A DNA stretch of 5,071 nucleotides. Origin: an uncultured Lachnospiraceae bacterium. Its GTDB lineage: Bacteria > Bacillota > Clostridia > Lachnospirales > Lachnospiraceae. Positions 1 to 5,071 of the stretch are shown here, in pieces (position 1 is the stretch's first letter; each line of letters begins with the position of its first letter). A model generated the notes under the pieces. The model was not told the origin of the DNA and made no database searches. It was given only the letters and a program-made list of their open reading frames with translations. The stretch is taken from assembly GCA_910588895.1 (NCBI GenBank), contig CAJUSS010000193.1, positions 1 to 5,071 of the forward strand, read 5' to 3'. The position numbers and the translations under genes were made by a program.

Positions 1-237
1 CTGTTTGCGCCCGAAATCCCACCACTTAGATGAGCTCAAGTGCAGGTTCAGAGAGCGGGAATTATACTGGGTAAAGACAGCCACATTCTGGATATGGGAA
101 TTGGTCATATTGCTCAGAGCAAAGTCGATGCTCCTATAACTCCCTGCCACCGGCATTGCAGCGATGGCCCTCTTATAGGACAGCTCTCTCATCCTCTTGC
201 TGTTCCCGCCTGCTAACACGATACCGATCGCCCTCAT
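1..237 (-). CDS. glgD: GlgD, glucose-1-phosphate adenylyltransferase-like regulatory subunit (N-terminal 79 residues, cut by window edge)
   Basis: This is the start of GlgD, the partner of GlgC in ADP-glucose synthesis for glycogen in Bacillota. The fragment reads [20 protein letters not shown] and continues with the family pattern [22 protein letters not shown] at residues 22-44. It aligns with the GlgC nucleotide-binding N-terminus without gaps, but two catalytic-site features are changed. The GGxGxRL loop becomes GGNSKRM (residues 10-16), and the lysine of the KPA motif (K28 in the neighbouring GlgC) is isoleucine (I25). That fits the known view of GlgD as a weakly active or inactive subunit that modulates GlgC. 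The ATG overlaps the glgC stop as ATGA, and AGGTGG at 244-249 is a ribosome site six bases upstream, so translation is probably coupled to glgC. The rest of the gene lies beyond the window, so its catalytic and C-terminal parts cannot be judged. Confidence 0.93.
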   Translation of the reverse strand, partial: MRAIGIVLAGGNSKRMRELSYKRAIAAMPVAGSYRSIDFALSNMTNSHIQNVAVFTQYNSRSLNLHLSSSKWWDFGRKQ

Positions 238-1508
238 CTTATGCCACCTGCCTTTATAATGTAGTCTCCGCTGGCCAGCAGGCCATCGGGATAATCCTCT
301 GCCTGGGTCTCGCCGAAGATCGCCGTGTTCTTGCCCACTTTCACACGGCCCGGGATCACGGAATGCTCTCCCACCGTCACCAAGTCGGCCTGGTAGACCT
401 TCGGGTCATAGGTGCTGGGGGCGTAGTCGCCCACACCCAGCTGGCTGTACTCTCCCACCGTTACATCCTCGGCCAGGATCGCCTTGGTCACCTCGGCGCC
501 TTCACCGATCCTGCTGCCCTGCATGACGATCGAATCGCGGACCATGGCGCCCTTCTCGATGACGACACCAGCGCCGATCACGGAATTGATCACGTCTCCA
601 TAGATCTCACTGCCCTCGCCGATGATGCTCTTTTCGATCTTCGCCTCGGTGGAGATGAACTGGGGCGGGATGATATCGCTCTTTGTATAGACCCGCCAGT
701 ACTCCTCATACAGATTGAACTCCGGGATGATATCGATCAGCTCCATGTTCGCCTCCCAATAGGAGCTCAGAGTCCCTACATCCTTCCAGTAGCCATTATA
801 CTCGTAGGCGAATACGCGCGCGCCGTTCTCATGGCAGTAGGGGATGATATGCTTCCCAAAGTCGCAGCCCGGCTCATCCTTCATGCGGATCAGGGCATCC
901 CGCAGGGTGGGCCAGCTGAAGATATAGATGCCCATAGAAGCCAGATCGCTCCTTGGGTTCTGGGGCTTTTCCTCAAACTCCAGGATGCGGTTGCTCTCGT
1001 CGGTGATGACCACGCCGAAGCGGCTGGCCTCCTCCAAGGGGACCGGCATCGCAGCGATCGTGATCTCGGCATTGTTCGCCTTGTGATAATCCAGCATGAC
1101 CTCGTAATCCATCTTATAGATATGGTCTCCCGACAGGATCAGGACGTAATCCGGGTTATAGTTCTCCATATACTCCAGATTCTGATAGATCGCATTGGCT
1201 GTGCCTGTATAAAAATCGCTGCCCTTGCTCTTCTCATAGGGGGGCAGGATGGTCACGCCGCCTACATTGCGGTCTAAGTCCCAGGGGATCCCGATGCCGA
1301 TATGAGTATTTAATCGTAAAGGCTGATATTGTGTTAATACACCTACCGTGTCTACACCCGAATTGATGCAGTTGCTCAAAGGAAAGTCTATGATGCGGTA
1401 CTTTCCGCCAAAGGATACTGCAGGCTTTGCTACCTTAGATGTCAGGACACCTAGCCGGCTCCCCTGTCCGCCAGCCAAAAGCATGGCGATCATCTCTTTT
1501 TTGATCAC
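234..1508 (-). CDS. glgC: Glucose-1-phosphate adenylyltransferase (ADP-glucose pyrophosphorylase) GlgC
   Basis: This cytosolic enzyme makes ADP-glucose and pyrophosphate from ATP and glucose-1-phosphate, the committed step of bacterial glycogen synthesis. The 424-residue product has the nucleotidyltransferase fold first: LAGGQGSRL at 11-19, K25 and K28 in SKVAKPAV (matching E. coli K39, a fructose-1,6-bisphosphate site residue, and K42), GTANAIYQN at 102-110, and [10 protein letters not shown] at 126-135 with the metal-binding aspartate D128. Next come FEEKP at 178-182, whose K181 matches the glucose-1-phosphate lysine K195 of E. coli, and YWKDVGT at 240-246. From about 290 onward, short repeats such as SIIGEGSEI and VTVGEHSVI form the left-handed beta-helix domain. 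No key residue is missing. The start is GTG at 1508, with AGAGGTGAT at 1512-1520 just upstream. The next ATG (residue 6) would be too far from that site. The gene is first in a glgC-glgD operon with its own promoter. Confidence 0.97.
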   Translation of the reverse strand: MIKKEMIAMLLAGGQGSRLGVLTSKVAKPAVSFGGKYRIIDFPLSNCINSGVDTVGVLTQYQPLRLNTHIGIGIPWDLDRNVGGVTILPPYEKSKGSDFYTGTANAIYQNLEYMENYNPDYVLILSGDHIYKMDYEVMLDYHKANNAEITIAAMPVPLEEASRFGVVITDESNRILEFEEKPQNPRSDLASMGIYIFSWPTLRDALIRMKDEPGCDFGKHIIPYCHENGARVFAYEYNGYWKDVGTLSSYWEANMELIDIIPEFNLYEEYWRVYTKSDIIPPQFISTEAKIEKSIIGEGSEIYGDVINSVIGAGVVIEKGAMVRDSIVMQGSRIGEGAEVTKAILAEDVTVGEYSQLGVGDYAPSTYDPKVYQADLVTVGEHSVIPGRVKVGKNTAIFGETQAEDYPDGLLASGDYIIKAGGIR

Positions 1509-1511
1509 GTT

Positions 1512-1520
1512 ATCACCTCT
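1512..1520 (-). promoter_or_regulatory. Ribosome binding site of glgC (supports GTG start)
   Basis: On the minus strand AGAGGTGAT matches the anti-Shine-Dalgarno complement AGGAGGTGAT at all but one position. It ends three bases before the GTG at 1508, with seven bases between its GG core and that codon. This makes GTG the better start than the ATG five codons later. Confidence 0.85.
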
Positions 1521-1535
1521 TGCTGTAAAATTTTT

Positions 1536-1561
1536 GTTGTGCTTGTATTATAGCACACAAC
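1536..1561. repeat. Inverted repeat enclosing the glgC -10 box
   Basis: GTTGTG (1536-1541) and CACAAC (1556-1561) are perfect inverted arms 14 bases apart. In a second register, TGTGC (1538-1542) and GCACA (1553-1557) pair across 10 bases. Both registers flank the glgC TATAAT at 1547-1552. The placement suits a repressor operator, but arms of 5-6 bp can arise by chance. Confidence 0.4.
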
Positions 1562-1575
1562 GCATCAATAGTGAA
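1547..1575 (-). promoter_or_regulatory. Sigma-A-type promoter of the glgC-glgD operon
   Basis: On the minus strand, a perfect TATAAT (1547-1552) follows TGC, giving an extended -10. Seventeen bases upstream is TTCACT (1570-1575), which matches TTGACA at four of six positions. Upstream of the -35 are A/T tracts (1576-1600) that could act as an UP element. Transcription would begin near 1540, leaving a leader of about 32 bases, too short for a riboswitch. I found no convincing CcpA cre site by eye. Confidence 0.82.
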
Positions 1576-1630
1576 CAAATATTTTTATGTCTTTTTCTTA
1601 TATTTGTGCATTGTTCTACATATTTCTGCA
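1572..1630. repeat. Three copies of an 11-mer, ATATTT(G/C)T(G/T)CA, candidate operator cluster
   Basis: Copy 1 is on the minus strand at 1572-1582 (ATATTTGTTCA) and overlaps the glgC -35. Copy 2 is on the plus strand at 1600-1610 (ATATTTGTGCA). Copy 3 is on the plus strand at 1620-1630 (ATATTTCTGCA). Copies 1 and 2 form an inverted repeat with 10 of 11 positions matching. Copies 2 and 3 are direct repeats, 10 of 11 identical, with starts exactly 20 bases apart, about two helical turns. The arrangement suggests binding sites for a regulator of the divergent promoters. The binding protein is unknown, and the AT-rich background makes chance similarity more likely than in GC-balanced DNA. Confidence 0.5.
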
Positions 1631-1673
1631 CGGCCGATCTTCCTCCAGATACCGTCATTCCCATGGATACCCC

Positions 1674-1702
1674 TTGTATTTACCGCCAAAATAGCATATA
1701 AT
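1674..1702 (+). promoter_or_regulatory. Sigma-A-type promoter of the rightward membrane-protein gene
   Basis: TTGTAT (1674-1679, four of six matches to TTGACA) and a perfect TATAAT (1697-1702) are 17 bases apart. Transcription would start near 1709, about 24 bases before the ATG at 1733. The promoter lies inside the apparent upstream extension of the open frame, which argues that the extension is not translated. Confidence 0.8.
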
Positions 1703-1717
1703 CAAAGCCAGACCTAC

Positions 1718-1725
1718 AAAGGAGG
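1718..1725 (+). promoter_or_regulatory. Ribosome binding site fixing the start at 1733
   Basis: AAAGGAGG is a near-perfect Shine-Dalgarno sequence seven bases before the ATG at 1733. The same frame is open back to a GTG at 1571, but no ribosome site is seen there and that codon falls within the glgC -35 box. Confidence 0.92.
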
Positions 1726-1732
1726 ATATAGC

Positions 1733-2836
1733 ATGACACAGCCTATTACAGATCTTGCCGCTTTTTTAGGAGAAGCACGGCAGGCAGTGGAAGATCTGGA
1801 TCGGATGGAAGAGGAATACGACCAGCTGGAGATGGAAGAAAAGCAGCTCAAGAGGCAGCTGGATGGCGAGAAAAAGGCCGTGGATAACTCTATCTCCCAG
1901 ACCGTAAAAAAGCGGCGGGAAGAAATCCATTCCAGCTATGATAAACAGATCGGAAAAGAGCAGGAGCGGTTAAAGAAAGTAAAGGCCAAGCGTGAAAAAG
2001 CCAAGAACCAGGGGATGAAGGAGCGGATCGGCGAGGAGACCGCCGGACTGCGGGAGGCTAACCGGCAGCTGGAGCTGAAGCTAAAAGGCCTGTTCCAAAG
2101 GGAACGGCTCCCCTTATCCTGCCGCAGGACCTGGTATTACGCCCTCTATATGCCCAGGACCCTAAAGGAATTTCTTATCCTGTCCGCCTCGATCCTGTTC
2201 TTCTTTGCCGCCCTCCCCTGGGGGATCCACCTGCTGATCCCGGAGGATGTGCGCCGTAGCTGGATGTTGATCGTGATCTACCTTTTGGACATCCTCTTCT
2301 TCGGCGGACTGTATCTGGCCTTGGCAAACCGCACAAAGATGAAAGATCCGGAGACGATCCGCCAAGGCCGGCAGCTGCGGGATGCCATCCACACCAACCA
2401 GAAAAAGATCCGCCGGATCACCAAGTCCATCCGGCGGGATCGAAATGAATCGGTCTATGACCTGGACCAGTACGACGACCAGATCACCCGGATCAGCCAG
2501 GAGCTGGCTGACCTGACCGCCAAAAAACAGGAAGCCCTAAATACCTTCAACACGGTGACCCAGACCATCATCTCTGACGAGATCATCAGCAACAGCAAGG
2601 ACCGGATCGACCAGCTGGACCGCGACCATACGCGGACAGAAGGGCGGCTAAAGGAGCTGGAGCAGAAGATCAAAGAGCTGGCCCTACAGATCACGGACCG
2701 CTATGAAAGCTATATCGGAAAAGAATTCCTCCAGCCCGACCGCCTGGCCGAGCTGGCCCGTCTGATCCGCTCCGGTCAGGCCGCTAATCTCAGTGACGCG
2801 ATCGCCGTCTATAAAGAGGGGAAGCTCAGATCGTGA
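1733..2836 (+). CDS. Uncharacterised coiled-coil membrane protein with a central two-helix hairpin
   Basis: I do not recognise a named family for this 367-residue protein. It begins MTQPITDLAAFLGEARQAVE. Residues 14-125 are highly charged and heptad-like, rich in Glu, Lys, Arg, Gln and Leu, so probably coiled coil. Two hydrophobic helices follow at about 146-169 and 177-198, joined by a short loop (PEDVRRS, 170-176). Basic residues flank both outer ends (RR at 131-132, NRTKMK at 199-204), so both termini should be cytosolic. A second charged coiled-coil region spans about 207-325. The tail ends LARLIRSGQAANLSDAIAVY (341-360), a compact helical motif that looks conserved in style. There is no signal peptide, ATPase motif or enzyme motif. 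It has its own promoter and ribosome site, diverges from glgC, and overlaps the end of the YhaN-like gene tail to tail by 11 bp. The role could be scaffolding or assisting a membrane-bound complex, which is inference only. Confidence 0.9.
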   Translation: MTQPITDLAAFLGEARQAVEDLDRMEEEYDQLEMEEKQLKRQLDGEKKAVDNSISQTVKKRREEIHSSYDKQIGKEQERLKKVKAKREKAKNQGMKERIGEETAGLREANRQLELKLKGLFQRERLPLSCRRTWYYALYMPRTLKEFLILSASILFFFAALPWGIHLLIPEDVRRSWMLIVIYLLDILFFGGLYLALANRTKMKDPETIRQGRQLRDAIHTNQKKIRRITKSIRRDRNESVYDLDQYDDQITRISQELADLTAKKQEALNTFNTVTQTIISDEIISNSKDRIDQLDRDHTRTEGRLKELEQKIKELALQITDRYESYIGKEFLQPDRLAELARLIRSGQAANLSDAIAVYKEGKLRS

Positions 2837-4700
2837 TCAGATGATACGGGATCTGCCCCGCTGTCAGCATCTGCGCTTCCCGCTTATGGCAGGTAAAGAT
2901 GATGATCTGCCCCTCGAAGGAGGATATCAGCCATTTCAGCGCCGTCTTAAGCCGGTCGTCATCATACAGCACAAAGCTGTCATCAAAGATCAGGGGCATC
3001 CTTTCCGGCCCGGAACAAAACAGCTTGGCTGCCGCTAACCGGAGAGCCAAGTAGATCTGGTCCATAGTGCCGGAGCTGACCTGCTCTAAGGGGACCAGCT
3101 TGGACTCGGTGTTCATGAAGATGTTTAAGTCCTCATCGATGCTCATGCTGTTGTAGATGCCGCCGGTGATCCCGCAGATCAGGTCGGAGGCCTCCTTGTT
3201 CAGATACAATCCGAAGGAATCCCGAATCGAGGTGGTCAGCTCCGTCATGGTCTCCTGGGCCAGGTCGATGGCCGCCAGCTCCTGGGCGATGCGGTCATTT
3301 TCTTTCAGCACCTCTTTCAGAGCTTCTGCCTGCTGCTTACAGCTTGCCAGATGCTCTAATCTCTTTTCCAGTTCCCACTGGAGCTTCTGCTGCTTCTCGA
3401 TCTCCTCCCCGAATCCGATCTGCCGGGACCGGAGCTGCTCCATCTGCCCGGTCAACCGCTCCACCGCCTCCTCTGAGGAGCGGACAGCCCGGCTCAGCCG
3501 TTTAAATTCAGCCATCCGGACCAGAAAAGCATCCATAGCCTCCGGGCTCACCGTCCCGTCCCCCAAATGTCTGGAAAAGATCTCCTGCAGCAGTCGTTCG
3601 CAATAATCTAAGTCCTTTCGGTAGCTGCCATTTTTCGCGAACAGCAGAAAACCGGAAGCGATGAGCCAGATCGCCAGCAAAAAAAAGAGCACGGAGGGCA
3701 GATATGGACTGAGCTGAAGGCCGGACAGAAGATCTGTGAACACACTCTCCCCGGCCCCGGCAAAAAGGATCAGCAGGATACCGCCTACAGCAGCCAGGAT
3801 CCCCAGGGATAAAGCCGTCGCTGCCAGCAGGGTCCGCGACTTTTTCTCACACAGCTTTTTTGCCTTGCAGTGATCGTCGTAGATATCCTGCCCGTGCTCC
3901 TCATAGGCCTGGATCGAGGCCTCGTCGGTAAACTTGTTGGTCTCTAAGACCTGACGTCCTCTGGCCACCTTCTGGAGCAGCGCCTCCTTCTCCTTCTGCA
4001 GTCCGTCCAGTTCTTCCCTGGCCTGGGCCTTCTTCTTCTGGTATTCCGTCAGATGGTTCTCATACTGAGGAGCGGCGAGCTCCCGCTCGATGTTCCGGAT
4101 ATCGCCCAGCAGCGTGGTATAGCTCCTGGCCGCCTCCGGCACCATCTGCCGCTCCATCTCTTTTCGCTGTGCCTTTAAAAAAGCAGATGCCTTGGTGATG
4201 TTCAAAGCCATGCTGCCAGAGGTGTTCATGTTGGCGATATAGTCCTTCAGCTCTGTGACCATGCCTTCATCGGTGGCGCTCTTTAGCTGGCCGATGCTGA
4301 TGGTGTTATTGTAAGCGGTCTCATTCAGTCCGCAAAGGAGCTGGTCCATCAGCGCCTTGGTAGGCTCCACCTCCCGTCCTATGGTCTCATCCACCACCAC
4401 AAATTCCCGGTTATTGTGGAAATCCCGCTCGATACGGTAGATGTGCCCGCCAGACTCTAATCGCAGCCTCCCCTGATAGCCGTTCTTCTGGTCCCAGGGC
4501 TTATAGCGGCTGAACTGATCCGTCCTGGCCGCCCGTCCCCGCATCCGCTCCATGCCAAAGAGCATACTCCGGATAAAGGAATGGAGGGTGGATTTTCCGG
4601 CCTCGTTCTTTCCATATACCACGTTTAAGCCATCCTCAAAGCGTATGGAGCAGTCATGCAGCTTCCCATACCCATTAATGTGCAGGTCCAGCAGTTTCAT
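2826..4700 (-). CDS. YhaN-like AAA/ABC-type ATPase with coiled coils and a membrane hairpin (SbcC/Rad50-like)
   Basis: This 624-residue protein has the split ATPase of the SMC/Rad50/SbcC class, closest in look to B. subtilis YhaN. It opens MKLLDLHINGYGKLHDCSIR, followed by Walker A YGKNEAGKST (29-38) and a Q-loop SIGQLKS (135-141). Charged coiled coil runs through about 175-285, then two membrane helices at about 291-314 and 334-355, then coiled coil at about 360-485. The C-terminal half has the ABC signature VSSGTMDQ (541-548), Walker B PLIFDDSF (569-576), a D-loop region LYDDDRL and a switch histidine H605 in FTCHKRE. Basic residues flank both helices, so both ATPase halves should be cytosolic. 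At 624 residues it is much shorter than B. subtilis YhaN (about 960). The ATG at 4700 follows the phosphoesterase stop by four bases, so the two are probably translationally linked. It likely partners the upstream phosphoesterase in DNA processing, which is inferred from SbcCD. Confidence 0.9.
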   Translation of the reverse strand: MKLLDLHINGYGKLHDCSIRFEDGLNVVYGKNEAGKSTLHSFIRSMLFGMERMRGRAARTDQFSRYKPWDQKNGYQGRLRLESGGHIYRIERDFHNNREFVVVDETIGREVEPTKALMDQLLCGLNETAYNNTISIGQLKSATDEGMVTELKDYIANMNTSGSMALNITKASAFLKAQRKEMERQMVPEAARSYTTLLGDIRNIERELAAPQYENHLTEYQKKKAQAREELDGLQKEKEALLQKVARGRQVLETNKFTDEASIQAYEEHGQDIYDDHCKAKKLCEKKSRTLLAATALSLGILAAVGGILLILFAGAGESVFTDLLSGLQLSPYLPSVLFFLLAIWLIASGFLLFAKNGSYRKDLDYCERLLQEIFSRHLGDGTVSPEAMDAFLVRMAEFKRLSRAVRSSEEAVERLTGQMEQLRSRQIGFGEEIEKQQKLQWELEKRLEHLASCKQQAEALKEVLKENDRIAQELAAIDLAQETMTELTTSIRDSFGLYLNKEASDLICGITGGIYNSMSIDEDLNIFMNTESKLVPLEQVSSGTMDQIYLALRLAAAKLFCSGPERMPLIFDDSFVLYDDDRLKTALKWLISSFEGQIIIFTCHKREAQMLTAGQIPYHLITI

Positions 4701-4704
4701 GGCT

Positions 4705-5071
4705 TCAGCTCCTTTCATCGGTGGTCTTTAACAAGGCATTGATCCCGTAGAACAGTGCCTTCTTCTCGACCGGGCTCATATCCTCCTTCTGCAGGGCACG
4801 GATAAAAAATCCGATCATATCCCCCGGATGCTCCGCGAACAGCCGGGCAAAGTCGTACTGAGGTTCCGAATCATCCCGGATCTGAGCGATCCGGAACCTG
4901 GATTCCAATACATCCAGATCAAAGGTGATATCCGGATCCCGCATCCCCCGGATAAAGAAGCGATAGATATGCTGCAGGCCCCGGCTCTGGATCTCCTGGG
5001 AGATCCGAAAAGCCAGCTCGCCATTGGTCGTCTGGGGGGTCACATTGATCGCAAGGGAGATGTACTGCGAC
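4705..5071 (-). CDS. YhaO/SbcD-like metallophosphoesterase, C-terminal 121 residues (5' end beyond the window)
   Basis: The frame is open to the window edge and reads SQYISLAINVTPQTTNGELA at its visible start. It continues through RGLQHIYRFFIRGMRDPD and ends ALLKTTDERS. This matches the style of the capping or accessory C-terminal region of SbcD/YhaO phosphoesterases, which follows the catalytic domain. None of the metal-binding motifs (DxH, GDxxD, GNHD, GHxH) falls in the visible part, so the assignment rests partly on position directly upstream of a YhaN-like ATPase, the order seen for yhaO-yhaN in B. subtilis. A GTG codon at 5043 is internal, since codons upstream of it fit the same protein. 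The gene ends four bases before the ATPase start and carries that gene's ribosome site, so the two form an operon whose promoter lies to the right of the window. Confidence 0.75.
   Translation of the reverse strand, partial: SQYISLAINVTPQTTNGELAFRISQEIQSRGLQHIYRFFIRGMRDPDITFDLDVLESRFRIAQIRDDSEPQYDFARLFAEHPGDMIGFFIRALQKEDMSPVEKKALFYGINALLKTTDERS
4709..4715 (-). promoter_or_regulatory. Ribosome binding site fixing the YhaN-like start at 4700
   Basis: AAAGGAG on the minus strand lies eight bases before the ATG at 4700 and inside the last codons of the upstream phosphoesterase gene. An ATG at 4718 in the same frame immediately precedes this site and has no ribosome site of its own. Starting at 4700 also gives the usual family N-terminus MKLLDLHINGYGK. 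Confidence 0.88.

Noticed and set aside
156..1277. Long open frame (373 codons) on the plus strand opposite glgC
   Set aside because: It lies wholly antisense to an intact glgC with all family motifs. Its translation is a low-complexity mix rich in Asp, His, Ile and Leu, as expected from the complement of biased codons, and it has no ribosome site.
1509..1540. Riboswitch or attenuator in the glgC leader
   Set aside because: The predicted leader is only about 32 bases, too short for a known riboswitch, and shows no stable GC-rich hairpin or terminator.
1571..1732. 54-codon N-terminal extension of the rightward gene, resembling a hydrophobic signal sequence
   Set aside because: The GTG at 1571 sits in the glgC -35 region with no ribosome site. 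A strong promoter (1674-1702) and AAAGGAGG (1718-1725) lie inside the extension and point to the ATG at 1733. The hydrophobic look comes from AT-rich DNA.
3157..3606. Plus-strand open frame within the ATPase gene, and similar ones at 2793-3038 (plus), 2162-2392 and 2455-2694 (minus) and 4815-5024 (minus)
   Set aside because: All are out-of-frame or antisense shadows of well-supported genes, rich in Ser and Arg, without ribosome sites or recognisable motifs.
4701..4718. Upstream ATG at 4718 as start of the YhaN-like ATPase
   Set aside because: The ribosome site AAAGGAG lies downstream of it and is correctly spaced for the ATG at 4700, and the family N-terminus begins at MKLLDLHI.
5041..5043. 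GTG at 5043 as the start of a small separate gene of 112 codons
   Set aside because: The frame stays open to the window edge with protein-like sequence (SQYISLAIN), no ribosome site is seen, and the product fits the end of a larger phosphoesterase.

Overview
The window looks like a piece of a Bacillota (Clostridia) chromosome, most likely from a Lachnospiraceae-type gut anaerobe. The grounds are the tandem glgC-glgD pair, a YhaO/YhaN-type gene pair, strong Gram-positive Shine-Dalgarno sequences (AAAGGAGG, AGAGGTGAT), consensus-like sigma-A promoters and moderate GC. The family-level placement is inference. I see no mobile element, CRISPR array, tRNA or rRNA.

Layout: (1) Positions 1-1508, minus strand: glgC (ADP-glucose pyrophosphorylase), then the first 79 codons of glgD, which starts inside the glgC stop codon (ATGA overlap). 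(2) Positions 1509-1732: an AT-rich divergent intergenic region with a promoter for glgC (extended -10 TGCTATAAT) and a separate promoter for the rightward gene (TTGTAT-17-TATAAT). Between and overlapping these lie three near-identical 11-mers, ATATTT(G/C)T(G/T)CA, and an inverted repeat encloses the glgC -10. (3) Positions 1733-2836, plus strand: an unrecognised 367-residue membrane protein with the layout coiled coil, two-helix hairpin, coiled coil. (4) Positions 2826-5071, minus strand: the end of a YhaO/SbcD-like metallophosphoesterase, followed after 4 nt by a compact YhaN-like ABC/SMC-type ATPase of 624 residues. The ATPase also carries a membrane hairpin inside its coiled-coil region.

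How they work together: GlgC and GlgD should form the ADP-glucose synthesising enzyme for glycogen storage. The metallophosphoesterase and ATPase are probably a nuclease/ATPase pair resembling SbcD/SbcC and B. subtilis YhaO/YhaN, here probably tied to the membrane. The rightward gene converges on the ATPase gene with an 11-bp overlap of coding ends and no visible terminator. Its layout resembles the middle of the ATPase, which suggests a possible but unproven functional link. The most noteworthy signals are the three-copy 11-mer in the divergent promoter region and the matching membrane-hairpin layout of the two converging genes.
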